Assembly: GCA_963763015.1 (NCBI GenBank)
Contig: CAVXML010000006.1
Location: forward strand, 248,001-312,000
Direction: 5' to 3'
From: Fodinibacter sp963763015
Lineage (GTDB): Bacteria > Actinomycetota > Actinomycetes > Actinomycetales > Dermatophilaceae
Length of the DNA: 64,000 nucleotides
Shown: piece by piece, positions 14,974 to 24,778 of the stretch
Numbering within the stretch: the first letter of the stretch is position 1
Layout of the letters: every line of letters starts with the position of its first letter
Notes under the pieces: model-generated
What the model saw: only the letters and a program-made list of their open reading frames with translations
The model's database searches: none
Told to the model about the DNA's origin: nothing
Made by a program: the position numbers and the translations under genes

Positions 14974-17900
14974 GTGTACCTCAAGACGCTGACCCTCAAG
15001 GGTTTCAAGTCGTTCGCCTCCCCGACGACGTTGCGCCTCGAGCCGGGCATCACGTGCGTCGTCGGACCCAACGGCTCCGGAAAGTCCAACGTGGTCGACG
15101 CGCTCGCGTGGGTCATGGGGGAGCAGGGGGCCAAGTCCCTGCGCGGCGGGAAGATGGAGGACGTCATCTTCGCCGGCACCGCCGGCCGGCCTCCCCTCGG
15201 CCGGGCCGAGGTCAGCCTGACCATCGACAACACGGACGCCGCCCTGCCGATCGACTACACCGAGGTCACGATCACCCGGACGATGTTCCGCGGCGGCGGT
15301 AGCGAGTACGCCATCAACGGCACCGGATGCCGCCTGCTCGACGTCCAGGAGCTGCTGTCCGACACCGGGCTCGGCAGGGAGATGCACGTGATCGTCGGTC
15401 AGGGTCAGCTCGACACCGTGCTGCGCGCCACGCCGGAGGAGCGTCGGGGGTTCATCGAGGAGGCGGCCGGGGTCCTCAAGCACCGGCGGCGCAAGGAGCG
15501 CGCCCTGCGCAAGCTCGAGACGATGGAGGCGAACCTGACCCGCGTCCAGGACCTCACCGGTGAGATCCGCCGCCAGCTGGGGCCTCTCGGCCGCCAGGCG
15601 GAAACTGCCCGGCGCGCAGCCGTCATCCAGGCCGAGGCCCGGGACGCCCGGCTCCGGCTGCTCGCCGACGACCTGGTCCAGCTCACGGCCGTGCTCGAGC
15701 AGGAGGTGGCCGACGAGACGGCTCTGCTCGAGCGACGGGCGGCCGTGGACCTCGCCGTGGCCGACGTGCGCACCCGCCTCGGGGACGTCGAGCGGCGCAC
15801 CGCGGCCGCGGCCCCGGAGCTGGCCCGCGCGCAGGAGCGGTTCGTACGGCTCCAGAGCCTGCGCGACCGCATGGAGTCCACGGCCTCGGTCGCGGCCGAG
15901 CGGGTGCGCCTGCTGTCCCAGGACGAGGAGCACGAGACGACCAGCGGGCGAGACCCCGAGGAGCTGCGGGCCCAGGCCGCCACGGCCCGCGAGGCGGAGG
16001 CGACCCTCCTCGAGGAGGTGCATCGCACCACCGAGCAGCTCGCCGCCGCCGTGACCGCCCGCGAGGCTGCTGAGGGCGCCCACGCCCTGGAGCAGGACCG
16101 CCTCTCCCGGCTCGCCCGGGCCGCGGCCGACCGCCGCGAGGGGCTGGCTAGGCTGGCGGGACAGGTCGGTGCACGGCGCAGCCGCATCGAGGCCGGCGAG
16201 GCGGAGATCGGCCGCCTGCGCGAGAGCGTCGACGCGGCCCGGCAGCGGGCGGCCGAGGCGGAGCGGGAGTTCGCGCGCCTCGAGCACGGCGTCGCGGTGG
16301 CGGAGGAGGGCGAGGAAGGACTCGACGGTGCCCACGATGCAGCTGCCGCCCGGCTCGCGGCTGCCGAGGCCGAGGTGGAGCGGCTCGTCACGGCCGAGCG
16401 CGAGGCGGACCGGGACCGGTCCTCCGCCACTGCCCGTCTGGAGGCGCTCGAGCTGAGCCTGCGCCGCAGGGACGGCGCGGCCAGCCTGCTGGCGGCGGCC
16501 GACGCCGACCACGCGATCGTCGGCTCGGTCGCGGCCCTGCTGCAGGTGAGCGGCGGTCACGAGGCCGCGGTCGCCGCCGCCCTCGGCTGGGCCTCGGAGG
16601 CCCTGTCGGTTCCCACCGTCGAGCACGCTGCTCGTGCCATGGCCAGCCTGCGCTCCGAGCACGGCGGGCGGGCGGCCCTGCTCGTCGGCTCGACGGCAAC
16701 CCCGACCGACCCCGGCTCCTGGCCGTCGATCGACGGCGCCGGCGTCTGGGCCCGCGAGGTCGTCGCGGCGCCGGAGCCGCTGCGCCCTGCCGTCGAGCAG
16801 CTGCTCGAGCGGGTCGCGCTGGTGCCGACGACGGCGCACGCGGTCTCGCTCGTCTCCAGCGAGCCGGGTGTCACGGCCGTGACGGCCGACGGGGACGTCT
16901 TCGGACCCGGCTGGGCCCGGGGAGGCGGCGCGGCCGGTGAGAGCCTGCTCGAGCTCCAGGCCGCTGCCGAGGACACCCGGGGCGCGCTCCACGCCGCGAC
17001 GGCGCGGGCCGAGCGGGTCCGCTTCGCGCTCACCGCCGCTCGCGACGGCCGGGCAGCCGCCGCCGCGGAGGTCGAGGCGGCGCTCGAGGCGCTCCACGAG
17101 TCGGACGCGCGGATGGCCGCGGTCGCCGAGCGACTGGGGACTCTGGGGGCGGCCGTGCGCTCGGCCTCCGCCGAGGCGGATCGCACCGAGCAGGCGATCG
17201 CCGACGCCCGAGCCGCCCTCGAGGTCGACCACACGGAGCTCCAGGCCCTGGAGGCGCGCCTCGCCGACGCCCAGGCCGAGCCCGCGGAGGCCTCCGAGCC
17301 CGCCACCGAGGAGCGAGACCGCCTCGAGCTGGAGGCGACCCGCGCGCGCACCGCGGAGACCGAGCTCCGTCTCAGCCTGCGCACGCGAGAGGAGCGGGCC
17401 CGGGCGCTGACCGGGCGTGCCGAGTCCCTCGAGGGCGCCGCGCGCAACGAGATCGCGGCCCGCGAGAGGCTGCGCGAGCGCCGGGAGCGACGCCGCCGGG
17501 AGGCGACCGTGGCCCGGGCCGTGGGCGTCGCGGCGGCATTCGCGGTTCAGCGGTTGGACCTCGGCCTGGCCCGGGCCGCGGTGGCTCGGGACGCCGGTGA
17601 GGCCGACCGCGCCGCCCGCGACCAGCAGGCCGTCGCGCTGCGCGAGGAGCTGACCCGCGTCCAGGACGAGCTGCGCGACCTCACCGACACCGCGCACCGT
17701 GACGAGATGGCGCGGGCCCGCCAGCTGGCCCGGATCGAGCAGCTGCAGGGCCGGGCGGTCGAGGAGCTGGGGATCGACCCCGACGTCCTCGTGGAGGAGT
17801 ACGGGCCGCACCGCGACGTCCCGTACATCGCCGCGCCGGACGACGACCCGGATGCCGTGGCCGAACCGACCCCCTACGTCCGAGAGGACCAGGAGAGACG

Positions 17901-18543
17901 CCTGCGGAGGGCCGAGCGAGGGCTCGAGGCACTGGGCCGGGTGAACCCGCTGGCACTGGAGGAGTACGCGGCCCTCGAGGAGCGGCACACGTTCCTGACG
18001 ACCCAGCTCGATGACCTCAAACGCTCCAAGCGCGACCTGCTCGACATCGTCAAGGACATCGACGAGCGCGTGGAGCAGGTCTTCACCGAGGCCTTCCACG
18101 ACACGAGGGAGCAGTTCGAGCGCGTCTTCGAGCGGCTCTTCCCCGGCGGTGAGGGCCGGCTCGTCCTCACCGACCCGGACGACATGCTGACGACCGGCAT
18201 CGAGGTCGAGGCGCGCCCGCCCGGCAAGAAGGTGAAGCGGCTCAGCCTGCTCTCCGGTGGGGAGCGCTCACTGGTCGCGGTGGCCCTGCTCGTCGCCATC
18301 TTCAAGGCCCGGCCCAGCCCGTTCTACATCATGGACGAGGTCGAGGCGGCTCTCGACGACACGAACCTCGGCCGGCTCATCACCCTCTTCGAGGAGCTGC
18401 GCGACTCCAGCCAGCTCATCGTGATCACCCACCAGAAGCGAACGATGGAGGTGGCTGACGCCCTCTACGGGGTCTCGATGCGCGGTGACGGCGTGACCAC
18501 GGTGGTGTCGCAGCGGATGCGGGACGTCGCCGCGAGCGCCTGA
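14974..18543 (+). CDS. smc: Chromosome segregation protein SMC
   Basis: SMC dimers with ScpAB condense and separate the chromosome. The 1189-residue product has the N-terminal head LTLKGFKSFASP with Walker A GPNGSGKSNVVDAL (about residue 31), long Glu/Ala/Arg-rich coiled coils, a hinge around residues 500-660, and the C-terminal head with signature LLSGGERSLVAVALL and Walker B FYIMDEVEAALDD. Length is normal. GTG 14974 gives the expected start MYLKTLTLKGFKSF. A TAGAGT -10-like box lies near 14903. It converges with lepB eight bases downstream. Confidence 0.96.
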   Translation: MYLKTLTLKGFKSFASPTTLRLEPGITCVVGPNGSGKSNVVDALAWVMGEQGAKSLRGGKMEDVIFAGTAGRPPLGRAEVSLTIDNTDAALPIDYTEVTITRTMFRGGGSEYAINGTGCRLLDVQELLSDTGLGREMHVIVGQGQLDTVLRATPEERRGFIEEAAGVLKHRRRKERALRKLETMEANLTRVQDLTGEIRRQLGPLGRQAETARRAAVIQAEARDARLRLLADDLVQLTAVLEQEVADETALLERRAAVDLAVADVRTRLGDVERRTAAAAPELARAQERFVRLQSLRDRMESTASVAAERVRLLSQDEEHETTSGRDPEELRAQAATAREAEATLLEEVHRTTEQLAAAVTAREAAEGAHALEQDRLSRLARAAADRREGLARLAGQVGARRSRIEAGEAEIGRLRESVDAARQRAAEAEREFARLEHGVAVAEEGEEGLDGAHDAAAARLAAAEAEVERLVTAEREADRDRSSATARLEALELSLRRRDGAASLLAAADADHAIVGSVAALLQVSGGHEAAVAAALGWASEALSVPTVEHAARAMASLRSEHGGRAALLVGSTATPTDPGSWPSIDGAGVWAREVVAAPEPLRPAVEQLLERVALVPTTAHAVSLVSSEPGVTAVTADGDVFGPGWARGGGAAGESLLELQAAAEDTRGALHAATARAERVRFALTAARDGRAAAAAEVEAALEALHESDARMAAVAERLGTLGAAVRSASAEADRTEQAIADARAALEVDHTELQALEARLADAQAEPAEASEPATEERDRLELEATRARTAETELRLSLRTREERARALTGRAESLEGAARNEIAARERLRERRERRRREATVARAVGVAAAFAVQRLDLGLARAAVARDAGEADRAARDQQAVALREELTRVQDELRDLTDTAHRDEMARARQLARIEQLQGRAVEELGIDPDVLVEEYGPHRDVPYIAAPDDDPDAVAEPTPYVREDQERRLRRAERGLEALGRVNPLALEEYAALEERHTFLTTQLDDLKRSKRDLLDIVKDIDERVEQVFTEAFHDTREQFERVFERLFPGGEGRLVLTDPDDMLTTGIEVEARPPGKKVKRLSLLSGGERSLVAVALLVAIFKARPSPFYIMDEVEAALDDTNLGRLITLFEELRDSSQLIVITHQKRTMEVADALYGVSMRGDGVTTVVSQRMRDVAASA

Positions 18544-18550
18544 GCGAAGG

Positions 18551-19261
18551 TCAGCTCGGGAGGCCGCCGATGTCGCCGAGCGGCCAGAACCGGCCGACGA
18601 CGGGCCCGATGACCCGTTCCTCCGGAACCAGCCGCACGCACTCCTGGCCCTCGGTCGCCCCCCGACACCCGATCACCGAGTCGGCGGACTGCGAGCGGTG
18701 GTCGCCGAGCACGACGAGGTTGTCCGAGGGCACGATGATCTCCGGGAAGCAGCGCGTCGACCTCGGCGAGGTGCTGCAGTCGCTGCTCCCCGGGGTGAAC
18801 GGCAGGTCCTCGTAGACGTACGGCTCGTCGAGGGGCTGGTCGTCGACGGTGACCCTGCCGTCGCTGCTGCAGCACGCGACGCGGTCGCCCGGCAGGCCGA
18901 TGACGCGCTTGACCGTGTAGGCCGTGTTGCTCGGCCCGATGCCGGTCAGGTCGCCGAAGGTGCGAACCGCCCGCACCAGCGGGTTTGTCTCCGGCGGGAG
19001 CTCGGCGGCCTGCCAGGTGGCACCGTGCCCGAACACGACGACGTCACCGCGCTCCACGGTGTCGTTGACGCGGTTGACCATGATGCGGTCCCCGACGTTC
19101 AGGGTCTGCTCCATCGACTGCGACGGCACCCCGAACGGCTTGAACAGGAACGCCTGGACGAGCGCCACGGCGACGAGCGCGAGGAGGACCTCGGTGAACA
19201 TCGGGAGGCGGCGGCGACGGCGCGTCGTCGCCCCGTCCGTCGCGGGAGCGGCGGAAGTCAC
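18551..19261 (-). CDS. lepB: Signal peptidase I (first of three lepB-type genes)
   Basis: Signal peptidase I removes signal peptides from exported proteins at the outer face of the membrane. The 236-residue product has one N-terminal membrane helix (about residues 22-40), the nucleophile in PSQSMEQTL, the general base in VKRVIGLPGD, and the late GDHRSQSADS box. Both catalytic residues are present. Two Cys-containing loops (ACCSS, DCSTSPRSTRC) may form a surface disulfide. The GTG start at 19261 has TAGGGT six bases upstream on the minus strand. It lies far from the main lepB locus at 46.6 kb. Confidence 0.9.
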   Translation of the reverse strand: MTSAAPATDGATTRRRRRLPMFTEVLLALVAVALVQAFLFKPFGVPSQSMEQTLNVGDRIMVNRVNDTVERGDVVVFGHGATWQAAELPPETNPLVRAVRTFGDLTGIGPSNTAYTVKRVIGLPGDRVACCSSDGRVTVDDQPLDEPYVYEDLPFTPGSSDCSTSPRSTRCFPEIIVPSDNLVVLGDHRSQSADSVIGCRGATEGQECVRLVPEERVIGPVVGRFWPLGDIGGLPS

Positions 19262-19267
19262 GGGGTA

Positions 19268-19273
19268 ACCCTA
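19268..19273 (-). promoter_or_regulatory. -10 box TAGGGT of lepB, leaderless
   Basis: On the minus strand TAGGGT ends six bases before the GTG at 19261. Same geometry as at acyP, ffh and the amidohydrolase gene. Confidence 0.5.
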
Positions 19274-19337
19274 GGTGGTCGGCGCCGACGGGGTGTCGAT
19301 TTGGACCGCGCCCGACCACTCTGCGACGCTGTGGCAC

Positions 19338-19553
19338 ATGGTGTCCGTGGTGCTCGGAATGCTCGTCTGCGTGGTTCTCGCCCTGGCGGTCGTCGCCCTC
19401 GTCGCCATCCCGGCGCGTCGTCAGGGCCGTGACGTCCTCAGCGAGCGCGGGGAGCAGGTCCTCGAGTCGATCCGCGAGCGCCAGCGGGGCGCCGGGACCC
19501 CGAGCCCCGACACCTCCAGCCCTCGTGACGAGGTCGTGAGCGCCCGCGGCTGA
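19338..19553 (+). CDS. Small single-helix membrane protein, unknown function
   Basis: A 71-residue product: residues 2-26 are one hydrophobic helix (Val/Leu/Ala), followed by IPARRQGRDVLSERGEQVLE and a Ser/Pro/Thr tail, so it is probably a bitopic inner-membrane protein with a basic, cytosolic C-terminus. ATG 19338 is preceded at seven bases by GACGCT, and a TTGGAC -35-like box lies at 19301-19306. The frame extends to 19275 but without a good start signal. I do not recognise the family. Confidence 0.6.
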   Translation: MVSVVLGMLVCVVLALAVVALVAIPARRQGRDVLSERGEQVLESIRERQRGAGTPSPDTSSPRDEVVSARG

Positions 19554-19667
19554 CCCTCTGGTCACCCTCCTCGGTGGGCGAGACGGGCACGGCCCGAACA
19601 GGACGGGCGGCACGTCGCAGGCGTGTGGTTCGATGATCCGACCCCACCGCACCGAGGAGCCAACCGC

Positions 19668-21621
19668 GTGAGATCCGGCATCGACACCGCCGCCGTCGAC
19701 CCCGACGTGCGTCCTCAGGACGACCTCTTCGGCCACGTCAACGGCCGCTGGGTCGCGACCACCCCCGTCCCCGAGGACCGGGGCCGCTACGGCACGTTCG
19801 ACGTCCTGCGCGAGGCCGCGGAGCACCACGTGCGCGAGATCATCGAGGAGGTCGCGGCCGGTGCTTCCGCCCCCGGCACGGTTGCGACCAAGGTCGGGGA
19901 CCTCTACGCGAGCTTCATGGCCGAGCAGGCCGTCGAGGCCCTCGGCAGCACCCCACTCGACGCGGACCTGGCCCGGGCAGCGGCGGTGTCGGGGCCTGAC
20001 GACGTCGTCGCCGTGGGAGCGCGCTTCGCCCGCGAGGGGGTGCTCGGCCTCGTCCTGCCGTTCGTCAACACCGACGACCGCGACCCCAGCCGCTACGTCG
20101 TCTACCTCGAGCAGGCCGGCCTCGGACTGCCCGACGAGTCGTACTACCGCGAGGAGCAGCACGACGCGACGCGGACGGCCTACCTGGCTCACGTCGAGCG
20201 CATGCTCACCCTGGTCGGCTGGGCGCAGCCCGCGGAGGCGGCGGAGCGCGTCATGTCTCTGGAGACCCGCATCGCGGCCGGGCACTGGGACAAGGTCACC
20301 AACCGCGACCCGGTGAAGACCTACACCCTCGTCGACCGGGCGGGCCTGGCCGAGCTCAGCCCCGGTGTCGACTGGGACGGCTTCCTCGCCAACATCGGCG
20401 CCCCGGCCTCCGCGTTCGACGCGGTCGTCGTGCGCCAGCCCGACCACCTGCGCTCGGTCGCCGCAGCCCTCGCCGACGAGCCCGTGCAGGCCTGGCGCGA
20501 CTGGCTGGCCTGGCACCTGGCCCACGCGCACGCGGGCTACCTGTCCTCGGCCCTGGTCGAGGAGGACTTCGACTTCTACGGCCGGACCCTCTCGGGCGTC
20601 CCGGAGATGCGGGAGCGCTGGAAGCGCGGGGTGAACCTCGTCGAGCAGTCGCTCGGCGAGGCGGTCGGGCAGCTCTACGTGGAGCGGCACTTCCCGCCGG
20701 TCGCCAAGGAGCGGATGGTCGAGCTCGTCGCCAACCTCGTCGAGGCGTTCCGGCGCAGCCTCTCGAGCGTCCCGTGGATGGGTGACACCACCCGTCGCGA
20801 GGCGCTCGAGAAGCTGGCCCGCTTCCGCCCGAAGGTCGGGTACCCCGACCGCTGGCGCGACTACTCGGCGCTCGAGGTGCGCCCCGACGACCTGCTCGGC
20901 AACGTCCGGCGCGCCATCGCCTTCGAGGTCGACCGACAGCTGGCCAAGCTGGGCGGGCCCGTGGACCGCGACGAGTGGTTCATGACGCCCCAGACCGTCA
21001 ACGCCTACTACAACCCCGGGCTCAACGAGATCGTCTTCCCCGCCGCGATCCTTCAGCCCCCCTTCTTCGACCTCGCCGCGGACGCGGCGGTCAACTACGG
21101 GGGCATCGGGGCGGTGATCGGCCACGAGATCGGTCACGGCTTCGACGACCAGGGATCCCGCTTCGACGGCTCGGGCACACTGCGCAACTGGTGGACCGAC
21201 GAGGACCGGGCGGCGTTCCAGGCGCTCGCCGACGCCCTCATCGCGCAGTTCAGCGCCACTGGAGACCCGGGACGCGCCCGGGAGGAAGGTCAACGGGGCT
21301 CTCACGGTGGGTGAGAACATCGGCGACCTCGGTGGGCTGACGATCGGCCATTCCGCGTACCTGATCTCCCTCGACGGCGCCTCCGCGCCGGAGATCGACG
21401 GGTTCAGCGGCGAGCAGCGGTTCTTCATGGGCTGGGCGCAGGTATGGCGCGGGGTGTCACGCCGTGAGGAGGCCGAGCGCCTGCTCGTTCTCGACCCGCA
21501 CAGCCCGATGGACCTGCGCGCCAACGCCGTGCGCAACCTCACCGAGTTCCACGACACCTTCGGGGTCGTGGAGGGCGACGGCATGTGGGTCGACCCGGAG
21601 GACCGCGTGCGCATCTTCTGA
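19668..21621 (+). pseudogene. M13 (neprilysin-like) zinc metallopeptidase, broken by one inserted base
   Basis: The frame from GTG 19668 (GAGGAG ribosome site eight bases upstream) encodes an M13 peptidase: DDLFGHVNGRW at the start, the zinc motif VIGHEIGHGFDDQG near residue 486. Around 21258 the sequence reads GCC-A-CTGGAG. Skipping the extra A restores LETRDAPGRKVNGAL, then GENIGDLGG, which supplies the third zinc ligand, and the conserved tail ending in DRVRIF at 21621. As written, translation leaves the family frame and stops at 21314, lacking that ligand and about 115 residues. It is either a real inactivating +1 frameshift or a base-calling error. Family members are secreted or cytosolic oligopeptidases. 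Confidence 0.85.
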
Positions 21622-21691
21622 CCACCGTCCTGACCGCGGATGCCGTCCGCGCCGGTTTGGGTGGGGATGGGGCGGCTGGAAGGATGACCGG

Positions 21692-22876
21692 GTGAGCGCC
21701 ATCGACACCCTGTGGGAGTACCTCGCCGTCGCGGTCGGCATCATCGTCGTCCTCGGAGGCATCGCCCTCGGCCTGATGCGGGGTCGCGGCGCCCGCCGCC
21801 GGGACCTGCCGCCCGCGGGTTCCGGGGCTGCCGGCGGTGGTGTCACCTCCGACGTCGACGCTGGCCAGGACGGGTCCGTCGCCACCCTCGAGCGCCCTGC
21901 CGAGGTGCCGGAGGCCGACACCCGGGCGGTCACCCCGACCCTGGAGCGCCCGGAGGCACCCGCCGGCCGCCTGCGTCGTCTGCGGGCGCGCCTGGCCCGC
22001 TCCAACACGGCTCTCGGACAGGGCCTCCTCGCACTGCTGGCCGGCGGGAGGCTCGACGAGGCCGCGTGGGAGGAGGTCGAGGACACTCTCCTCACCGCCG
22101 ACCTGGGAGTCGCCGCGACGACCGAGCTCGTCACGGCGTTGCGGACCCGCGTGGCGGTGGAGGGGTCCACGGACGAGGCGACGGTGCGGGGGTGGCTCCG
22201 TGAGGAGCTGCTCGCCCTCGTCGACCCGTCCATGGACCGCTCGGTCGTCTCCTCCCGGGTCGACGGCCGGCCCGCGTGCGTGCTCGTGGTCGGCGTGAAC
22301 GGCACCGGCAAGACGACCACCGTCGGCAAGCTCGCACGGGTGCTCGTCGCCGAGGACAAGGACGTCGTGCTCGGCGCGGCGGACACCTTCCGGGCCGCGG
22401 CCGCGGACCAGCTGCAGACCTGGGGTGAGCGCGTCGGAGTGCCCACCGTGCGATCGGAGCGCGACGGCGCCGACCCGGCGGCGGTCGCCTTCGACGCGGT
22501 CCGGGCCGCCGCCGAGCTGGAGGCGGACGTCGTGCTCATCGACACCGCGGGTCGGCTCCAGAACAAGGTCGGGCTCATGGACGAGCTGGGGAAGGTCAAG
22601 CGGGTCATCGAGAAGCAGAGCCCGGTCGACGAGGTGCTCCTCGTCCTCGACGCGACGACCGGCCAGAACGGCATGCGGCAGGCCGAGGTGTTCTCGCAGG
22701 TCGTCGGCATCACCGGCATCGTGCTCACGAAGCTCGACGGGACTGCCAAGGGGGGCATCGTCGTCGCGGTCCAGCGAGAGCTCGGCGTACCGGTGAAGCT
22801 CGTGGGGCTGGGTGAGGGCCCGGACGACCTCGCCCCCTTCGACCCCGAGGCCTTCGTCGACGCGATTCTCGACTGA
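21692..22876 (+). CDS. ftsY: Signal recognition particle receptor FtsY
   Basis: FtsY docks SRP-ribosome complexes to the membrane and hydrolyses GTP with Ffh. The 394-residue product starts with one hydrophobic helix (about residues 8-30) as membrane anchor, a charged linker, the helical N domain, then the G domain: GVNGTGKTTTVGKL (about residue 200), DTFRAAAADQL, IDTAGRLQNK and LTKLDGTAKGG. GTG 21692 follows AAGGA or an AAGGAT box six bases upstream. Ffh is at 32.3 kb in this window. A hairpin follows 17 bases after the stop. Confidence 0.95.
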   Translation: MSAIDTLWEYLAVAVGIIVVLGGIALGLMRGRGARRRDLPPAGSGAAGGGVTSDVDAGQDGSVATLERPAEVPEADTRAVTPTLERPEAPAGRLRRLRARLARSNTALGQGLLALLAGGRLDEAAWEEVEDTLLTADLGVAATTELVTALRTRVAVEGSTDEATVRGWLREELLALVDPSMDRSVVSSRVDGRPACVLVVGVNGTGKTTTVGKLARVLVAEDKDVVLGAADTFRAAAADQLQTWGERVGVPTVRSERDGADPAAVAFDAVRAAAELEADVVLIDTAGRLQNKVGLMDELGKVKRVIEKQSPVDEVLLVLDATTGQNGMRQAEVFSQVVGITGIVLTKLDGTAKGGIVVAVQRELGVPVKLVGLGEGPDDLAPFDPEAFVDAILD

Positions 22877-22892
22877 GGACCTTCCGCCGTGG

Positions 22893-22924
22893 GTGCACCA
22901 TCGACCAAGAGGTCGACGGTGCAC
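22893..22924 (+). terminator. Hairpin terminator after ftsY
   Basis: Arms 22893-22906 and 22911-22924 pair over 14 positions with one mismatch around a four-base loop AAGA. No T-run follows, as is common in high-GC genomes. It separates ftsY from the ECF module. Confidence 0.65.
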
Positions 22925-22960
22925 GAGATCCGACGAGCATCTGGACGGTCCCGACCGACG

Positions 22961-22990
22961 CCCAACCGATGGCGCGGCTCGCGCGTTTAC
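22961..22990 (+). promoter_or_regulatory. ECF-type promoter of sigma gene 1
   Basis: CCCAACC (22961-22967), 16 bases, then CGTTTAC (22984-22990), followed by AGGGGTGAG. It matches the three promoters at 24721, 26041 and 27805 in box sequence and in the AGGGGTGA stretch, consistent with control by the encoded sigma factors. Confidence 0.6.
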
Positions 22991-23020
22991 TAGGGGTGAG
23001 ACCTCGCACCTGGAGGCGGC

Positions 23021-23530
23021 ATGGACGCGCACGTGGACTTCGACGAGTTCGTCTCGGCGCGCTGGGTGCGGCTCTACCGCCTGGCCTACCTGCTGACGAC
23101 GGATGAGGCCGCGGCCGAGGACCTGCTGCAGACCGCGATGGAGAAGACCTTCGCGCGCTGGCCGCAGGTGACGCGGATGGAGTCGCCCGAGGCGTACGTC
23201 CGCGCTCTCATGGTGAACGCCGTGATCTCCGAGAGCCGCCGCCCCGCGCGTCGGCGCGAGTGGCTGAAGGCGGTGCTGCCCGAGCGCCCGGTGCCACCTC
23301 AGGACGGACGGGTCGTCGACCACCTGCTGCTGTGGCCCCTGGTGTGTGCCCTGCCCGAGCGGCAGCGAGCCGTCGTCGTGCTCCGGTTCTACGAGGACCT
23401 CAGCGAGAGGGAGGCCGCCGACGTGCTCGGCTGCGCCGTGGGCACCGTGAAGTCGCAGACCCACGACGCGATGCGGGCCCTGCGGCGAGGCTTGGGTGCG
23501 GCACCGGCGAGGGAGGCGGTCGAGGGATGA
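23021..23530 (+). CDS. ECF RNA polymerase sigma factor, SigE family (copy 1)
   Basis: A 169-residue group-4 sigma factor. Region 2 has RLYRLAYLLTTDEAAAEDLL and WPQVTRMESPEAYVRALMVNAV; region 4 has LPERQRAVVVLRFYEDLS and the helix-turn-helix EREAADVLGCAVGTVKSQTHDA. The layout is that of the actinobacterial SigE family. ATG 23021 follows GGAGG. It overlaps the next gene by four bases (ATGA), so the sigma factor and its membrane partner are coupled. The paralogue at 26096 has the same structure. The inducing signal is unknown; autoregulation is inferred from the shared promoters. Confidence 0.88.
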   Translation: MDAHVDFDEFVSARWVRLYRLAYLLTTDEAAAEDLLQTAMEKTFARWPQVTRMESPEAYVRALMVNAVISESRRPARRREWLKAVLPERPVPPQDGRVVDHLLLWPLVCALPERQRAVVVLRFYEDLSEREAADVLGCAVGTVKSQTHDAMRALRRGLGAAPAREAVEG

Positions 23531-24714
23531 GCCTGGACAACGAGCTGCGTGAGGTCCTCGCGGCGCAGGCCGACCGGCGCGAGGGGCCACTGCCGGACCT
23601 CGTGACCCTGCGGGCGGGCGGTCTGGCGCGGCGGCGCCGCAGGCGCTTGGCCCTGGCCTCGTCGGGGTTGGCGATCCTCCTCGTGGCCGCCGTCGGGGTG
23701 GGTCTCGGCGTGCGGGAGGCCCGGACGACGGGGGCCCCCGCCGGACCCCCGGCCGGCGTCGGGTCCACCGGCGTGCCCTGGTGCGTCCCCGACCCGAGCG
23801 GCGGTCAGCTCGTCGTGGGCGAGGGTGCACCGATCCGCACCCTGTGCCACGCGATCCACGAAGCACACCTCTGGCACCACTCCGGCACCACCGTCCTCGT
23901 CAGGAGCGGCACCGTGCAGCGAGTCGCCGACGGCCGGCTGACGCCGCTGGGCACCGGCGGCGAGGCCGTGAGGATGAGCCACGACGGGCGGCTTGCCGCG
24001 TGGCTGGGCATGAGCGGCGGAACCAACTGTGGCCTGCTGCCGCTGGAGGTCTACGAGGTCGCGACGGCAACCGAGGTCGCATCGACCGCCGTCGAGACGG
24101 AGCCCTGCGGCAACCTCGCCGGCATCGACGATCTTGGCCGGGTCTACGTGACCGCTTCGGATGGTGGAACAGGCGTGTTCGACGTGAGGACGTACGACAC
24201 GGCGACCGGTGAGTGGACGCGGGTCTCGGGCTTGCCACAGTCCCCGGGCACTGAGTTCATCACGTACGTGACCGCCGACGGGTTCGCCGTGCAGATCGCC
24301 GAGGACGTGATCTCCGGGCCCGACTTCCGCGCCAGCATCCCGCTCGCGTCCCTCGAGGGTCGTGTCGACGACGCGGGCCGCTTCGTGCCCCAGCGTGAGG
24401 TCCCGATCGGCCGTGGCCGGTGGTCGCCCGACCGCTCCCTCGTCGCCGACCAGCAGCCCGAGGGCGTCGTGGTCCGCAGCGCCGACCTGACCCGCCGCCT
24501 CGCGCTCGACCTGCCGCGCGACCTGTTCGCGGCGCGGCCGGAGCGTCTGCCGGAGGTGGACCTGATCTGGGAGTCGCCGACGTCGCTCCTGGCGGTGAGC
24601 GGCCTCCAGAGTGGGTCGTCCGTGTATCGCTGCGACGTCCGCTCCGGCTCCTGCGAGCCGGTCGAACGGCTGGGGCAGCCCGCCCTGGGCAACGGCGCCC
24701 AGCCCGGCGGGTGA
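23527..24714 (+). CDS. Membrane-anchored putative anti-sigma/sensor protein (copy 1)
   Basis: A 395-residue protein with a short cytosolic start (DNELREVLAAQADRR), an Arg-rich stretch LARRRRRRLAL, one membrane helix (about residues 40-60), and a 330-residue outer domain rich in short beta strands with SHDGRLAAWLG, VTADGFAV and RWSPDRSLVADQQ, resembling WD40/beta-propeller repeats. Four or more Cys in the outer part (for example PWCVPDP, LCHAIH, CDVRSGSC) may form disulfides. Position and four-base overlap with the sigma gene suggest it holds the sigma factor at the membrane, but no known anti-sigma (ZAS) motif is present. The paralogue at 26599 shares the design and the C-terminus. Confidence 0.7.
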   Translation: MSLDNELREVLAAQADRREGPLPDLVTLRAGGLARRRRRRLALASSGLAILLVAAVGVGLGVREARTTGAPAGPPAGVGSTGVPWCVPDPSGGQLVVGEGAPIRTLCHAIHEAHLWHHSGTTVLVRSGTVQRVADGRLTPLGTGGEAVRMSHDGRLAAWLGMSGGTNCGLLPLEVYEVATATEVASTAVETEPCGNLAGIDDLGRVYVTASDGGTGVFDVRTYDTATGEWTRVSGLPQSPGTEFITYVTADGFAVQIAEDVISGPDFRASIPLASLEGRVDDAGRFVPQREVPIGRGRWSPDRSLVADQQPEGVVVRSADLTRRLALDLPRDLFAARPERLPEVDLIWESPTSLLAVSGLQSGSSVYRCDVRSGSCEPVERLGQPALGNGAQPGG

Positions 24715-24720
24715 AGGTCA

Positions 24721-24750
24721 CCCAACCGGGCGGCGTCCGGAGGGCGTCTC
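24721..24750 (+). promoter_or_regulatory. ECF-type promoter of the serine hydrolase gene
   Basis: CCCAACC (24721-24727), 17 bases, then CGTCTC (24745-24750), followed by AGGGGTGA and a GAGGAGG ribosome site. Nearly identical over 60 bases to the promoter at 26041. Confidence 0.7.
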
Positions 24751-24778
24751 AGGGGTGATGACACGAGGAGGTGTGGTG

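Noticed and set aside
13942..18099. 1385-codon open frame on the minus strand opposite smc and its neighbours
   Set aside because: Mirror of smc codon bias; no motifs, no ribosome site, and smc is certain.
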